NCBI RefSeq assembly: GCF_020400825.1
Contig: NZ_JAINVH010000002.1
Location: forward strand, 186,001-250,000
Source: Streptomyces sp. HPF1205
GTDB taxonomy: Bacteria > Actinomycetota > Actinomycetes > Streptomycetales > Streptomycetaceae
Length of the DNA stretch: 64,000 bases
Direction: 5' to 3'
Below the pieces are notes generated by a model, which did no database searches, was not told the origin of the DNA, and saw only the letters and a list, made by a program, of their open reading frames with translations. Position numbers and translations under genes: made by a program. Numbering within the stretch: position 1 is the stretch's first letter; each line of letters opens with the position of its first letter. Of the stretch, positions 9,581 to 18,266 are shown piece by piece.

Positions 9581-10485
9581 CATCGACGAAGGGTACGGAT
9601 GCGCATCCGGAGGTCGACGAGATCTCCTCCCTGTCCGAGGGCCTGCTGGCACCTGAGCGCGCCGCCGAGGTCAGGGAACATCTGGCGGACTGCGACCTTT
9701 GCGCGGACGTACTGGCCTCCCTGGAGGACATCCGGGGGCTGCTCGGCGACCTGCCGGAACCGGAGCGGATGCCCGACGACATCGTCGGACGGATCGACGC
9801 CGCGCTCGCGGCCGAGGCACACCTGGCAGAGGGCCGGGCCGGTGTTCCACGTGGAACACCGGTCAAGCGTGAAACCCCGGTCGATGTTCCACGTGGAACA
9901 CCGACCGCTCCGGCAGGCCGGTCCGACGCCCCCACGGGACCAGGCGGTCGTGCCGGGACTCCCGCGGGTCCCGGCCGGACATCCGGTGGGAAGGGCCACC
10001 CGGCGGGGCTTCGCCGGCGGGGACGCACCCTGATCGCCTCGGTCTCGGCCGTCGCAGCCCTGGCTCTGGGCGGCATCGTCTACGCGGCCGTGGAGTCCGG
10101 GAGCAGCGACGCTTCGCAGGACAGCAGCGTGGCGGCATCGTCCGGCGGCTCCGGAGTGTCCGCGCAGGTCGGCTCCCAGGTGCGGCACCTGCTCGGTGAC
10201 AGGTCGGCCGGCCGGGCCAACACCCCGATGTTCAGCGACCGCGCCGACGGCACCCCTTATGCTCCGGACAAGGCCTCGCCCGTTCCGGCATGCGTCCTGA
10301 AGGCGACCCACCGCATCCAGCAGCCCCTCGCGACCGCGCGTGAGCCCTTCCAGGGGACGGACGCCTACCTCGTGGTCCTGCCGCATCCTGGGTCCGACCG
10401 CACGGTGGACGCCTACGTCGTCAACGCCTCGTGCTCCTCCACGAGCCCCGGCACGGTGCTGTTCCGGGCCACCTACGCCCGTTAG
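9577..10485 (+). CDS. Zinc-binding anti-sigma factor for SigM, membrane-anchored
   Basis: A 302-residue protein coupled to sigM. The N-terminus has an H35-x3-C39-x2-C42 zinc anti-sigma (ZAS) motif within HLADCDLC, in a small helical domain expected to bind the sigma factor in the cytoplasm. A Pro/Gly/Thr-rich linker (about residues 85-145) contains two parS sites read as VPRGT. One membrane helix at about 151-172 precedes a C-terminal external domain of about 130 residues. ZAS proteins release sigma on proteolysis or thiol oxidation; which applies here cannot be told, but trxBA next door makes a redox link plausible. It corresponds in position to mycobacterial RsmM. Confidence 0.82.
   Translation: MTSTKGTDAHPEVDEISSLSEGLLAPERAAEVREHLADCDLCADVLASLEDIRGLLGDLPEPERMPDDIVGRIDAALAAEAHLAEGRAGVPRGTPVKRETPVDVPRGTPTAPAGRSDAPTGPGGRAGTPAGPGRTSGGKGHPAGLRRRGRTLIASVSAVAALALGGIVYAAVESGSSDASQDSSVAASSGGSGVSAQVGSQVRHLLGDRSAGRANTPMFSDRADGTPYAPDKASPVPACVLKATHRIQQPLATAREPFQGTDAYLVVLPHPGSDRTVDAYVVNASCSSTSPGTVLFRATYAR
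9844..9857. promoter_or_regulatory. parS: parS site (GTTCCACGTGGAAC) inside the anti-sigma gene
   Basis: A palindromic ParB site within the linker-coding part of the anti-sigma gene, read V-P-R-G-T in frame. It is 42 bp (exactly 14 codons) from the next one. Confidence 0.88.
9886..9899. promoter_or_regulatory. parS: parS site (GTTCCACGTGGAAC) inside the anti-sigma gene
   Basis: The second palindromic ParB site in the same linker, again read V-P-R-G-T. A half-site (GTGAAAC) lies between the two copies, suggesting a third degraded site. Confidence 0.88.
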
Positions 10486-10525
10486 GACCCAGGCGAGGAC
10501 CACCTGCGAGCGGTGCGGGGCCCTG

Positions 10526-10551
10526 GGAATGCCGGACCCGTAGGATCCGTT
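10526..10551 (+). promoter_or_regulatory. Candidate SigR-type promoter for trxBA
   Basis: GGAAT at 10526-10530 and GTT at 10549-10551 are separated by exactly 18 nt. This matches the GGAAT-N18-GTT pattern known for the thiol-stress sigma factor SigR in S. coelicolor, whose established targets include trxBA. It ends 58 bp before the trxB start. The match is seen in the sequence; use by SigR is inferred. Confidence 0.72.
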
Positions 10552-10609
10552 AGGCAGGAACGAGAGTCCAGCCAGGGCCCGCAGCAGTTCGCAGAGACGA
10601 GGAATACAC

Positions 10610-11578
10610 GTGAGCGACGTCCGTAACGTGATCATCATCGGTTCCGGGCCCGCGGGGTACACCGCGGCGCTCTACACCGCGCGTGCCTCTCTCAACCCTC
10701 TGGTCTTCGAGGGCTCGGTCACCGCGGGTGGTGCGCTCATGAACACCACGGAGGTCGAGAACTTCCCGGGGTTCCGTGACGGCATCCTCGGACCGGACCT
10801 GATGGACAACATGCGCGCACAGGCCGAGCGGTTCGGCGCCGAGCTCGTGGCGGACGACGTGACCGCGGTCGACCTCACCGGCGACATCAAGTCCGTCACC
10901 GACACCTCGGGCACCGTCCACCGGGCGAAGGCCGTGATCGTGGCGACCGGCTCGCAGCACCGCAAGCTGAACCTCCCCAACGAGGACCAGCTCTCCGGGC
11001 GCGGCGTCTCGTGGTGTGCCACCTGTGACGGCTTCTTCTTCCGCGACCACGACATCGTCGTGATCGGCGGCGGCGACACCGCGATGGAGGAGGCCACCTT
11101 CCTCTCCCGCTTCGCCAAGTCCGTGAAGATCGTGCACCGCAGGGACACGCTGCGGGCGTCCAAGGCGATGCAGGAGCGTGCCTTCGCCGACCCGAAGATC
11201 TCCTTCGTGTGGGACAGCGAGGTCGCCGCGATCAACGGTGACGGCAAGCTCTCCGGGCTGACCCTGCGCAACACCAAGACCGGTGAGACCTCCGAACTTC
11301 CCGTCACGGGTCTGTTCATCGCGATCGGCCACGACCCGCGGAGCGAGCTGTTCAAGGGCGTGCTCGACCTGGACGCCGAGGGCTACCTCACCGTGCAGGC
11401 GCCCAGTACCCGTACCAACATTCCCGGTGTCTTCGCCGCCGGAGACGTCGTGGACCACACCTACCGACAGGCGATCACCGCGGCCGGCACCGGTTGCTCC
11501 GCCGCTCTGGACGCCGAGCGGTACCTGGCGGCGCTCGCCGACGCCGAGAAGACCACCGCCGTCACCACCACCGTCTGA
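10610..11578 (+). CDS. trxB: Thioredoxin reductase (NADPH)
   Basis: A flavoenzyme of 322 residues that reduces thioredoxin with NADPH in the cytoplasm. The FAD-binding motif [16 protein letters not shown] is at the N-terminus, the redox-active C136-A-T-C139 pair sits in the middle, the NADPH-binding motif [10 protein letters not shown] follows, and the C-terminal FAD motif [10 protein letters not shown] is near the end. Length and order are standard for the low-molecular-weight type. The GTG start has GAGACGAGGA upstream. A good SigR-type promoter lies 58 bp upstream, and trxA follows after 54 bp, so trxBA is one transcription unit. Confidence 0.97.
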   Translation: MSDVRNVIIIGSGPAGYTAALYTARASLNPLVFEGSVTAGGALMNTTEVENFPGFRDGILGPDLMDNMRAQAERFGAELVADDVTAVDLTGDIKSVTDTSGTVHRAKAVIVATGSQHRKLNLPNEDQLSGRGVSWCATCDGFFFRDHDIVVIGGGDTAMEEATFLSRFAKSVKIVHRRDTLRASKAMQERAFADPKISFVWDSEVAAINGDGKLSGLTLRNTKTGETSELPVTGLFIAIGHDPRSELFKGVLDLDAEGYLTVQAPSTRTNIPGVFAAGDVVDHTYRQAITAAGTGCSAALDAERYLAALADAEKTTAVTTTV

Positions 11579-11632
11579 CCGACCGCGTACCCACCCGCAC
11601 GAATCACCGTCCGAACACCTGAGGAGACAGCC

Positions 11633-11962
11633 GTGGCCGGCAACATCAAGCACGTGACCGACGACACCTTCGCCGAGGAGGTGCTCGCCAGCGACAAGCC
11701 CGTCCTGGTGGACTTCTGGGCCGAGTGGTGCGGCCCGTGCCGCCAGATCGCCCCCTCCCTGGAGGCGATTGCCGCCCAGCACGCGGACCAGATCACCATC
11801 GTCAAGCTCAACATCGACGAGAACCCGGCGACCGCGGCCAAGTACGGCGTCATGTCCATCCCGACCCTGAACGTCTACAAGGGCGGTGAGGTCGCGAAGA
11901 CCATCGTCGGCGCCAAGCCCAAGGCCGCCCTGGAGCGTGACCTGGCCGACTTCATCGGCTGA
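11633..11962 (+). CDS. trxA: Thioredoxin
   Basis: A 109-residue disulfide reductase, partner of TrxB. The active site W32-C33-G-P-C36 sits in FWAEWCGPCRQIAP, with the conserved cis-proline motif MSIPTLNVYKGG further on. The GTG start follows GAGGAGAC. It is the last gene of the trxBA unit; the 44-bp palindrome at 12007-12050 lies 44 bp downstream. Confidence 0.97.
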   Translation: MAGNIKHVTDDTFAEEVLASDKPVLVDFWAEWCGPCRQIAPSLEAIAAQHADQITIVKLNIDENPATAAKYGVMSIPTLNVYKGGEVAKTIVGAKPKAALERDLADFIG

Positions 11963-12006
11963 GCAACCGCCTCGCACGCGCCCGCACAGGCAGCGTGTCG
12001 CACCAC

Positions 12007-12050
12007 ACGAAGGCGGGCGATGTTCCACGTGGAACATCGCCCGCCTTCGT
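12007..12050. terminator. 44-bp perfect palindrome: terminator-like hairpin with parS at its centre
   Basis: Bases 12007-12028 are the exact reverse complement of 12029-12050, a 22-bp perfect arm with no spacer. The central 14 bp are a canonical parS. The position, between trxA and the convergent GNAT gene, suits a bidirectional terminator, although no T-run follows, as is common in high-GC actinobacteria. The same DNA may therefore act both as RNA hairpin and as ParB loading site. Confidence 0.8.
12022..12035. promoter_or_regulatory. parS: parS site (GTTCCACGTGGAAC) in the trxA terminator
   Basis: A palindromic ParB site exactly centred in the 44-bp inverted repeat downstream of trxA. It lies within 800 bp of the parB stop codon. 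Confidence 0.9.
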
Positions 12051-12098
12051 CGTTTCCGGTTTCCCACCGGTTCCCCACCGGCCCTGACATCCTCGCCT

Positions 12099-12716
12099 CT
12101 ACAGCGGTCGCAGAGCCGGCTCCTTCTGTACCGCGCCCAGCAGCCGGTCGATCGCCATCTCGACGTCTTCCTTCCAGGAGATCGTCGAGCGCAGTTCCAG
12201 TCGCAGCCGGGGGTAGCGCGGGTGAGGGCGTACGGTCTTGAAGCCCACCGCCGTCAGGTGGTCGGCGGGCAGCACGCACGACGGGCCCTCCCATTTCGCG
12301 TCGCCGAACGCCTCTATGGCCTTGAAGCCCCGGCGGACCAGATCCTTGGCAACGGTCTGCACCAGCACCCGCCCGATGCCCTGGCCCTGATACCCGGGCA
12401 GGATCCGGGCGGTCATGAGCTGAACGGCGTCCCCCGAAACGGGACTGGTGGGAAAGGCGGTGGAGCGGGGGACGTAGGCGGCCGGGGCGTACAGAACGAA
12501 CCCGGCCGGGACCTCGTCGACGTAGACGACCCGGCCGCAGGAGCCCCACTCCAGCAGGACCGCCGAGATCCACGCCTCCTTCTCCAGCTCGGGCCTGCCG
12601 GTCTGGACGGCGGCTTCACCGCTGACGGGGTCCAGTTCCCAGAAGACACAGCGGCGGCACGGCTTGGGTAGATCCGGAAGGTTGTCCAGTGTGAGTGGTA
12701 CGAGCCGACGTCCCAT
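12099..12716 (-). CDS. GNAT family N-acetyltransferase next to parB
   Basis: A 205-residue protein with the acetyl-CoA-binding motif A (ILPGYQGQGIGRVLVQ, Q-x-x-G-x-G/A type) in the second third. An N-terminal CRRCVFWELDP segment is typical of a GNAT-like family encoded beside parAB in actinobacteria. The substrate is unknown. The ATG at 12716 (MGRRLVPLTL) fits relatives better than an upstream ATG at 12779, although the ribosome site is weak. It is co-directional with parB, 78 bp downstream, and faces trxA. Confidence 0.8.
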   Translation of the reverse strand: MGRRLVPLTLDNLPDLPKPCRRCVFWELDPVSGEAAVQTGRPELEKEAWISAVLLEWGSCGRVVYVDEVPAGFVLYAPAAYVPRSTAFPTSPVSGDAVQLMTARILPGYQGQGIGRVLVQTVAKDLVRRGFKAIEAFGDAKWEGPSCVLPADHLTAVGFKTVRPHPRYPRLRLELRSTISWKEDVEMAIDRLLGAVQKEPALRPL

Positions 12717-12794
12717 GTGGCCTGGACCCCATTTCTGCCGTGCACCAACCGTGCCCTCAGGCACCCCGGCGGTTCCCACCGGGGTGCCGCCGCC

Positions 12795-13898
12795 TCATTC
12801 GGTGTCGTCCTCGGACTCCTCGTCCAGCGTGCTCTCCAGCACCTTGCCCTCGCCGGGTGCCATCGTTCCCAGGATGCGCTCCAGGTCCTCTATCGAGGCG
12901 AACTCCACGACGATCTTTCCCCGCTTTTGACCGAGGTCGACCTTCACCCTGGTGTCGAACCTGTCGGACAGCCGCGAGGCCAGATGGGTCAGCGCCGGGG
13001 ACACCCGGCGGCCGGCCCGGGGAGCCGCGGCTTTGCGAGGGGCCGTCGGCTCGCTGTTCATGAGCGTGACGATTTCCTCGACCGTACGCACGGACAGACC
13101 CTCGGCCACGATGCGCAGCGCCAGCTTGTCCTGCTCCTCGGGGTCCTCCAGGGCCAGCAGTGCCCGGGCGTGCCCGAAGGAGATCACCCCGGCCGCGACC
13201 TTCCGCTGTACGGGAGCCGACAGCTTCAGCAGCCGCAGCGTGTTGGAGACCTGGGAGCGCGAGCGCCCGATCCGGTCCGCCAACTGCTCGTGGGTGCAGG
13301 CGAAGTCACGCAGCAACTGGTCGTAGGCCGCCGCTTCTTCCAGCGGGTTGAGCTGTGCCCTGTGCAGGTTCTCCAGAAGGGCGTCCAGGAGAAGCTTCTC
13401 GTCGTCCGTGTCGCGGACGATCGCGGGAATCCGCTCCAGGCCGGCCTCCTTGCAGGCCCGCCAGCGACGTTCGCCCATGATGAGCTCATAGCGGTCGGTG
13501 CCGATCTGCCGCACCACCACCGGCTGCAGCAGACCCACCTCCTTGATGGAGATGATGAGCTCGTTCAGGGCGTCCTCGTCGAAGACCTCACGTGGCTGAC
13601 GCGGGTTCGGGGTGATGAGCCCCAGCTCCAGCTCGGCGAAGTAGGCACCGGTCACCGGGACCTTCGGAGCCGACGACGGCGAAGCGTCCGGCTCCGTTTC
13701 ACGTGAAACCGGGATGTCCACCGACGGCGCACCGGCCTCGGGCGGCCTGCGGTCCACCAGGCCGGCCACCTTGGCCGCCGCGACGCCACGATCGGGCGCG
13801 AGGACAGGAACGGCCGCGGGTGACGTACTCGTCGACTGCGGCGCGGCGGGGATCAGCGCGCCGAGACCACGGCCGAGCCCTCTGCGTCGATCACTCAC
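12795..13898 (-). CDS. parB: Chromosome-partitioning protein ParB
   Basis: A 367-residue CTP-dependent DNA clamp that loads at parS and organises the origin region. The opening [13 protein letters not shown] is the usual ParA-interacting start. The N-terminal CTPase region contains NPRQPR and GERRWRA, followed by a helix-turn-helix ([21 protein letters not shown]) that reads parS. The C-terminus has a dimerisation helix after a Pro/Ala linker. GTG at 13898 overlaps the parA stop (GTGA), with GGAGGGG upstream. A parS site lies in the coding sequence at 13696-13709, between the N-terminal ParA-binding segment and the ParB core, so the gene is itself part of the partition complex. Confidence 0.97.
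   Translation of the reverse strand: MSDRRRGLGRGLGALIPAAPQSTSTSPAAVPVLAPDRGVAAAKVAGLVDRRPPEAGAPSVDIPVSRETEPDASPSSAPKVPVTGAYFAELELGLITPNPRQPREVFDEDALNELIISIKEVGLLQPVVVRQIGTDRYELIMGERRWRACKEAGLERIPAIVRDTDDEKLLLDALLENLHRAQLNPLEEAAAYDQLLRDFACTHEQLADRIGRSRSQVSNTLRLLKLSAPVQRKVAAGVISFGHARALLALEDPEEQDKLALRIVAEGLSVRTVEEIVTLMNSEPTAPRKAAAPRAGRRVSPALTHLASRLSDRFDTRVKVDLGQKRGKIVVEFASIEDLERILGTMAPGEGKVLESTLDEESEDDTE
13696..13709. promoter_or_regulatory. parS: parS site (GTTTCACGTGAAAC) inside parB
   Basis: An exact copy of the 14-bp consensus, in the linker of parB where it is read V-S-R-E-T on the minus strand. Confidence 0.93.
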
Positions 13899-15028
13899 TG
13901 GATCCCCTCCGACATGCTGTGCGGGTTGTGCTCGCTGTGCTCGCCCTGCGGTGCGTAAGCACCGTTCGGGTCGTATTCGACGGAGACGCCGCCGGGCAGG
14001 CCACGCAGGGCCATCTCCCGGGCCGCCTCCAGGTACGACAGTGCGCCGCTGGAGCCCGGGTCGTAGGTCAGGACGGTCTGACCGTAGCTGGGCGCCTCCG
14101 AGATACGGACCGACCGCGGAATGCTGGTACGCAGCACCTCCTTGCCGAAGTGGGTGCGCACCTCCTCCGCTACTTGGGACGCCAGCCGGGTCCGGCCGTC
14201 GTACATGGTCAGCAGAATCGTGGAGACGTGCAGCCGCGGATTGAGGTGCGCACGGACCAGGTCCACGTTCTTCAGCAACTGGCCCAGTCCCTCCAGCGCG
14301 TAGTACTCGCACTGGATCGGGATGACCACTTCGGCGCCGGCCACCAAGGCGTTGACCGTGAGCAGGCCGAGTGAGGGCGGGCAGTCGATGAGGATGTAGT
14401 CGAGCGGCTGCTCGTAGGACTCGATGGCCTTCTGCAGCCGGCTCTCTCGGGCGACCAGGGAGACGAGTTCGATCTCGGCTCCCGCGAGGTCGATCGTGGC
14501 GGGAGCGCAGAACAGCCCCTCCACATCGGCTACCGGCTGCACGACGTCCGAGAGCGGCTTGCTCTCCACCAACACGTCGTAGATGGAAGGGACTTCGGAG
14601 TGGTGGTCGATGCCCAGGGCGGTGGAGGCGTTTCCCTGGGGGTCGAGGTCGATGACCAGGACCCGCCCACCATGGAGGGCGAGCGAGGCGGCCAGGTTGA
14701 CCGTGGTGGTGGTCTTGCCGACCCCACCCTTCTGGTTGGCAACCACCATCACCCGGGTCTGGGGTGGTCGGGGGAGCCCCGCACCGGCACGGCCGAGCGC
14801 TTCGACAGCCAACTGGGCAGCGCGACCGATGGGGGTGTCATCCATGGGAGGCAATGTTTCACGTGAAACATCGCCCCCGAACCCCGGGGGCCCGGACACG
14901 GGTCCCCCGGCTGTTTCAGCAGAGCGGGGACCGGGGACCGGATCGGCCATCGGCCCCGCGATGTTGGCGTCGGACCGCAAGGACTCACTCTCCTCGACTT
15001 CAGGCTCGCGATGAGAAGAGCCTGCCAT
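13895..15028 (-). CDS. parA: Chromosome-partitioning ATPase ParA
   Basis: A Walker-type ATPase of 377 residues that drives ParB-origin complexes along hyphae and into spores. The deviant Walker A ([16 protein letters not shown]) and Walker B (LIDCPPS) are clear, as is the switch region [11 protein letters not shown]. The first 105 residues are a Pro/Gly/Ser/Glu-rich extension containing a parS site read VSRET. The ATG at 15028 ([13 protein letters not shown]) is chosen because the acidic EVEESESL stretch resembles Streptomyces ParA; other starts are possible and the frame stays open to 15229. The parA TGA overlaps the parB GTG. Upstream lie an inverted DnaA-box pair and another parS. Confidence 0.94.
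   Translation of the reverse strand: MAGSSHREPEVEESESLRSDANIAGPMADPVPGPRSAETAGGPVSGPPGFGGDVSRETLPPMDDTPIGRAAQLAVEALGRAGAGLPRPPQTRVMVVANQKGGVGKTTTTVNLAASLALHGGRVLVIDLDPQGNASTALGIDHHSEVPSIYDVLVESKPLSDVVQPVADVEGLFCAPATIDLAGAEIELVSLVARESRLQKAIESYEQPLDYILIDCPPSLGLLTVNALVAGAEVVIPIQCEYYALEGLGQLLKNVDLVRAHLNPRLHVSTILLTMYDGRTRLASQVAEEVRTHFGKEVLRTSIPRSVRISEAPSYGQTVLTYDPGSSGALSYLEAAREMALRGLPGGVSVEYDPNGAYAPQGEHSEHNPHSMSEGIQ
14855..14868. promoter_or_regulatory. parS: parS site (GTTTCACGTGAAAC) inside parA
   Basis: An exact 14-bp consensus, flanked by T and A, in the N-terminal extension of parA, read V-S-R-E-T. Confidence 0.93.
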
Positions 15029-15062
15029 GCCTGAGGGGTGCTGAACCAGCGAGCCCCGGCCA

Positions 15063-15094
15063 CCTGTGGATAAATCCCGGGAATTATCCACAGG
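15063..15094. promoter_or_regulatory. Inverted pair of DnaA boxes upstream of parAB
   Basis: An 11-bp inverted repeat (CCTGTGGATAA at 15063 and its complement ending at 15094) holds two DnaA boxes TTATCCACA facing each other, with a 10-bp CCCGGG-centred spacer. It lies 35 bp upstream of the chosen parA start. DnaA binding here could couple parAB transcription to replication initiation; that is inference. Confidence 0.65.
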
Positions 15095-15177
15095 GCCGGT
15101 CGTTTTAGCGGGTCTATTGGCGCGCGCCTCAGCCGCGGCACGACCTCGGCTGAGTACGCCTGGAAGCAGTGAGCGAC

Positions 15178-15191
15178 GTTTCACGTGGAAC
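15178..15191. promoter_or_regulatory. parS: parS site (GTTTCACGTGGAAC) between rsmG and parA
   Basis: A hybrid-type ParB site in the rsmG-parA intergenic region (15029-15322), upstream of the likely parAB promoter, so ParB could autoregulate from it. Confidence 0.87.
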
Positions 15192-15322
15192 ACGATGACG
15201 AGCGCCGCGACCATTTCGACCGCCGACACTCCGATTTATGTCGGTTTGGTCGTTTGTATGGTGTATTTGGCGACCCGGAAACCGCCCCCACGGGACTCCC
15301 GGCCCACACCACTACCGTGAGG

Positions 15323-16060
15323 TCAGCGGCGCCGGCGGCCCGTTCCACCACGGGGTGCCCGGCTCGCACGGGCCGCCTTCGCCCGCCGGGTCGCCGCACG
15401 CACTCCGCCCGGGCTCTCGCCCACCACCACTCGTACAACTGTGGACAGCGGGTCCACGACGCCCTCGCCCACCTGGACGATCGTGGCATCCACCGCGCCG
15501 AGCCGGTGCAGGGCGGCACGGGCCGCCTTCAGTTCCTCCTCGGCGGTGTCCCCCTTGAGGACGGCCATCTCGCCGTGCGGACGCAGCAGCGGCAGCCCCC
15601 ACCCGGCAAGCCGCTCCAGCGGCGCCACGGCCCGCGCGGTCACCACGTCCACGGGAGGCAGCTTGCCCATCACTTCCTCGGCCCGGCCGCGGACCACCGT
15701 CACATTGGCCAGCCCCAGCAGTTTGACGACCTCCTCCAGGAAGGTCGTCCTGCGCAGCAAAGGCTCCAGGAGGGTGATCGACAGGTCCGGCCGGAGCAGG
15801 GCCAGCGGGATGCCGGGCAGCCCGGCGCCGGAACCGACGTCGCACACCGACACGTCCGGGTCGATCACCTCGGACAGCACCGCGCAGTTCAGCAGGTGCC
15901 GCTCCCACAGCCGCGGCACCTCCCGAGGGCCGATCAGACCGCGCCGCACACCCGGGTCGGCGAGCAGCTCGGCATAGCGCACGGCATCGGCGAACCGGTC
16001 GCCGAAGAGTGTCCTGGCCTGCTCCGGCGGCGCGGGAAGCTCCGCTGCAGCCTCGGTCAC
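15323..16060 (-). CDS. rsmG: 16S rRNA (guanine527-N7)-methyltransferase RsmG (GidB)
   Basis: Methylates G527 of 16S rRNA using S-adenosylmethionine; loss gives low-level streptomycin resistance in Streptomyces. The 245-residue protein has the family opening WERHLLNCAVL, the SAM motif VCDVGSGAGLPGIPLALL and the RAEE / VVTARAVAPL blocks. The last 30 residues are Arg-rich, longer than in E. coli. The start is GTG at 16060. A hairpin separates it from jag, but the direction and order are the conserved rpmH-rnpA-yidD-yidC-jag-rsmG-parAB set. Confidence 0.95.
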   Translation of the reverse strand: MTEAAAELPAPPEQARTLFGDRFADAVRYAELLADPGVRRGLIGPREVPRLWERHLLNCAVLSEVIDPDVSVCDVGSGAGLPGIPLALLRPDLSITLLEPLLRRTTFLEEVVKLLGLANVTVVRGRAEEVMGKLPPVDVVTARAVAPLERLAGWGLPLLRPHGEMAVLKGDTAEEELKAARAALHRLGAVDATIVQVGEGVVDPLSTVVRVVVGESPGGVRAATRRAKAARASRAPRGGTGRRRR

Positions 16061-16135
16061 GGGGGCGGTCCTTTCCTAGGTTCCACCGGGCTTATACGTT
16101 CAGGCTTACTACACGGCGCCGGACTCACAAGCCGC

Positions 16136-16162
16136 GGCCCCGCCTGCTGAACAGACGGGGCC
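16136..16162 (-). terminator. Hairpin between jag and rsmG
   Basis: GGCCCCG at 16136 pairs with CGGGGCC ending at 16162; CTG/CAG continue the stem after one mismatch, around a short loop. There is no T-run, so it may terminate or merely attenuate jag transcription. Confidence 0.5.
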
Positions 16163-16182
16163 GGTGGCGACGGCGACGGTTC

Positions 16183-16701
16183 TCAGGCGGGGAGGACGAC
16201 CACCCGGCGGTGCGGCTCCTCGCCCTCGGACTCGCTGCGCAGCCCGGCAGCGGCCACCGCGTCGTGCACGACCTTCCGCTCGAACGGCGTCATCGGCTCC
16301 AGCTTCACCGGCGCGCCGGTCTCCTCGGCCTCCGCGGCCGCGCTCGTGCCCAGCTTCGTCAGCTCGGCGCGCTTGCGGGCCCGGAACCCGGCGATGTCCA
16401 GCATCAGCCTGCTGCGCTCACCGGTCTCCCGGTGCACCGCGAGCCGGGTCAGCTCCTGCAGCGCCTCCAGCACCTCGCCGTCCCGCCCCACCAGCTTGTT
16501 CAGCTCACGACTGGTGCCCTCGCCGATGATCGACACCGAGGCGCGCTCGCCCTCGACGTCCATGTCGATGTCACCGTCGAGGTCGGCGATGTCCAGCAGG
16601 CCCTCCAGGTAGTCCGCCGCGATCTCGCCCTCCTGCTCCAGGCGGGTCAGAGTCGCGGACGAGCCGCTGTCGGGTGCGGTGCTGGTGTTGACGTCGCTCA
16701 C
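16183..16701 (-). CDS. jag: Jag/KhpB-type RNA-binding protein (KH and R3H domains)
   Basis: A 172-residue cytoplasmic RNA-binding protein encoded just after yidC, as in most Gram-positives. The central part has the KH-like motif IIGEGTSRELNKLVGRDGEVLEALQ, and the C-terminal part has the R3H-like block LEPMTPFERKVVHDAVA. An acidic N-terminal segment (DIADLDGDIDMDVEG) precedes the KH domain. The GTG start follows GGAGAG. It lies 15 bp downstream of yidC and is presumably co-transcribed; the partner KhpA is not in this window. Confidence 0.92.
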   Translation of the reverse strand: MSDVNTSTAPDSGSSATLTRLEQEGEIAADYLEGLLDIADLDGDIDMDVEGERASVSIIGEGTSRELNKLVGRDGEVLEALQELTRLAVHRETGERSRLMLDIAGFRARKRAELTKLGTSAAAEAEETGAPVKLEPMTPFERKVVHDAVAAAGLRSESEGEEPHRRVVVLPA

Positions 16702-16716
16702 GCCTGGACTCTCCTC

Positions 16717-17946
16717 TTACTTCTTCTTGGACAGGTTGCTCGGCTTGGCCTTGGCGTCACCGGGCTGGCCGGGCTGCTTGCGCGGCGCGCCGCCGCCCTG
16801 CTTCCCCGCCCGTGGAGCCCCCGGCTTGCGAGCGCCCTGACCCGCCTTGGGGGCACCGGCCGCCTTCGCGGTCCCGGCGCCGGCGTCCGTACCCGTACCC
16901 GAGCCGGAGCTCGCGTCCTCGGCGTTGGCGGAGTCGGCACCGGAGCCGGACTCCGTGTCCGGGGCGTCCTTGGCCGCGCCCGCCCGCGGCGCGCCGCCGC
17001 CCGTCCTCGCCGTGCCGGCACCCGACGTCCGCTGCGCCTTGCTCTGCCGCTTGGGCTGGGAGCGGTTCGCCCGGGCTGCCTCGACCGCCGCCTTGGCCTT
17101 GACCTCCTCCGGCGGCTCCACCAGCTTGCCCTTGGCCCGCAGCCGCTCCTGGCGCTGCTGGAAGGCGAGGCTGCCCGGGGTCGGGTTGCGCCGAATGACG
17201 AACATCTGCTGGCCCATGGTCCAGACGTTGGTGGTCAGCCAGTAGATCAGGACACCGACCGGGAAGTTGATGCCGAAGACCGCGAAGATCAGCGGGAAGA
17301 CGTACATCAGCATCTTCTGCTGCTGCATGAACGGCGTCTTCACCGTCATGTCCACGTTCTTCGTCATGAGCTGGCGCTGCGTGTAGAACTGCGACGCCGA
17401 CATCAGGATGATCATCAGGATCGTGACGACCCGGACGTTGGTCAGCGTGGACCCCAGCTCGGCGGCCTTGGCCGCGCTGTCGGTGAACTTCGCCGCCAGG
17501 GGGGCGCCGAAGATGTGCGCCGCCTGCCCGCTGTCGACCTGCGCCTGGGTGAGGACGCCCACCTGGTGACCCTTGGCGATGTTGCTCAGCACGTGGTACA
17601 GCGCGAAGAAGAACGGCGACTGGGCGAGGATCGGAAGGCACGAGGAGAGCGGGTTGGTGCCCGTCTCCTTGTACAGCTTCATCATCTCTTCGGACTGCTT
17701 CTGCCGGTCGTTCTTGTAGCGCTCCTGGATCGCCTTCATCTTGGGCTGGAGCGCCTGCATGTTCCGCGTCGACTTGATCTGCTTGACGAACAGCGGGATC
17801 AGGCAGATCCGGATCAGGACCACCAGGGAGACGATCGACAGTCCCCAGGCCCAGCCACTGTCCTTGTCGAACATGAGGCTGTAGAACGAGTGGAACTGGA
17901 CGATGATCCATGAAACGGCGTCGTACAGGGGGTTCAAGATCCCCAC
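16717..17946 (-). CDS. yidC: Membrane protein insertase YidC
   Basis: A 409-residue Oxa1/YidC insertase that places membrane proteins with or without Sec. It has the Gram-positive layout: an N-terminal helix soon after [16 protein letters not shown], then the core with SWAW-type helices, the cytoplasmic [13 protein letters not shown] loop, [23 protein letters not shown] and [21 protein letters not shown]. The last 130 residues are a hydrophilic Ala/Gly/Ser-rich tail ending in KKK, much longer than in Bacillus and likely ribosome-contacting. The GTG start sits 2 bp from the yidD stop, with GGAG upstream. Confidence 0.96.
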   Translation of the reverse strand: MGILNPLYDAVSWIIVQFHSFYSLMFDKDSGWAWGLSIVSLVVLIRICLIPLFVKQIKSTRNMQALQPKMKAIQERYKNDRQKQSEEMMKLYKETGTNPLSSCLPILAQSPFFFALYHVLSNIAKGHQVGVLTQAQVDSGQAAHIFGAPLAAKFTDSAAKAAELGSTLTNVRVVTILMIILMSASQFYTQRQLMTKNVDMTVKTPFMQQQKMLMYVFPLIFAVFGINFPVGVLIYWLTTNVWTMGQQMFVIRRNPTPGSLAFQQRQERLRAKGKLVEPPEEVKAKAAVEAARANRSQPKRQSKAQRTSGAGTARTGGGAPRAGAAKDAPDTESGSGADSANAEDASSGSGTGTDAGAGTAKAAGAPKAGQGARKPGAPRAGKQGGGAPRKQPGQPGDAKAKPSNLSKKK

Positions 17947-17948
17947 GG

Positions 17949-18266
17949 TCAGGCTCCTTGGGCGTGAGAGGGTCCGGTGGGCTCGGGCGTGACGGGCCCG
18001 TCGGAGCCGCCCCGCAGGTGGCGGCGCAGCAGTTCATGCCACGGCGGTCGCTTGCGCGGCGGGACGTGGTCCACACCGCCCGGCGACCATGGGTTGCACC
18101 GCAGAATGCGCCACGCGGTCAGGGCGGTGCCCTTGATCGCGCCGTGCCGGTCGATGGCCGTGTAGCCGTAGTGCGAGCACGAGGGGTAGTAGCGGCACAC
18201 CGGGCCGAGCAGTGGACTGATCGTCCACTGGTACAGCTTGATGAGTGCCAGCAGCGGATATTTCAC
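17949..18266 (-). CDS. yidD: YidD, membrane protein insertion efficiency factor
   Basis: A 105-residue small protein of the YidD family, a helper of YidC. The signature is obvious: [15 protein letters not shown], then [15 protein letters not shown] with the three conserved cysteines, and [12 protein letters not shown]. It attaches to the inner membrane face through an amphipathic N-terminal helix. The GTG start overlaps the rnpA stop (GTGA at 18263-18266). The C-terminal 25 residues are a variable Pro/Gly tail. Confidence 0.96.
   Translation of the reverse strand: MKYPLLALIKLYQWTISPLLGPVCRYYPSCSHYGYTAIDRHGAIKGTALTAWRILRCNPWSPGGVDHVPPRKRPPWHELLRRHLRGGSDGPVTPEPTGPSHAQGA

Noticed and set aside
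15440-15448. An isolated DnaA-box match in rsmG
   Set aside because: It is a single one-mismatch 9-mer in coding sequence; not grouped with other boxes and expected occasionally by chance.
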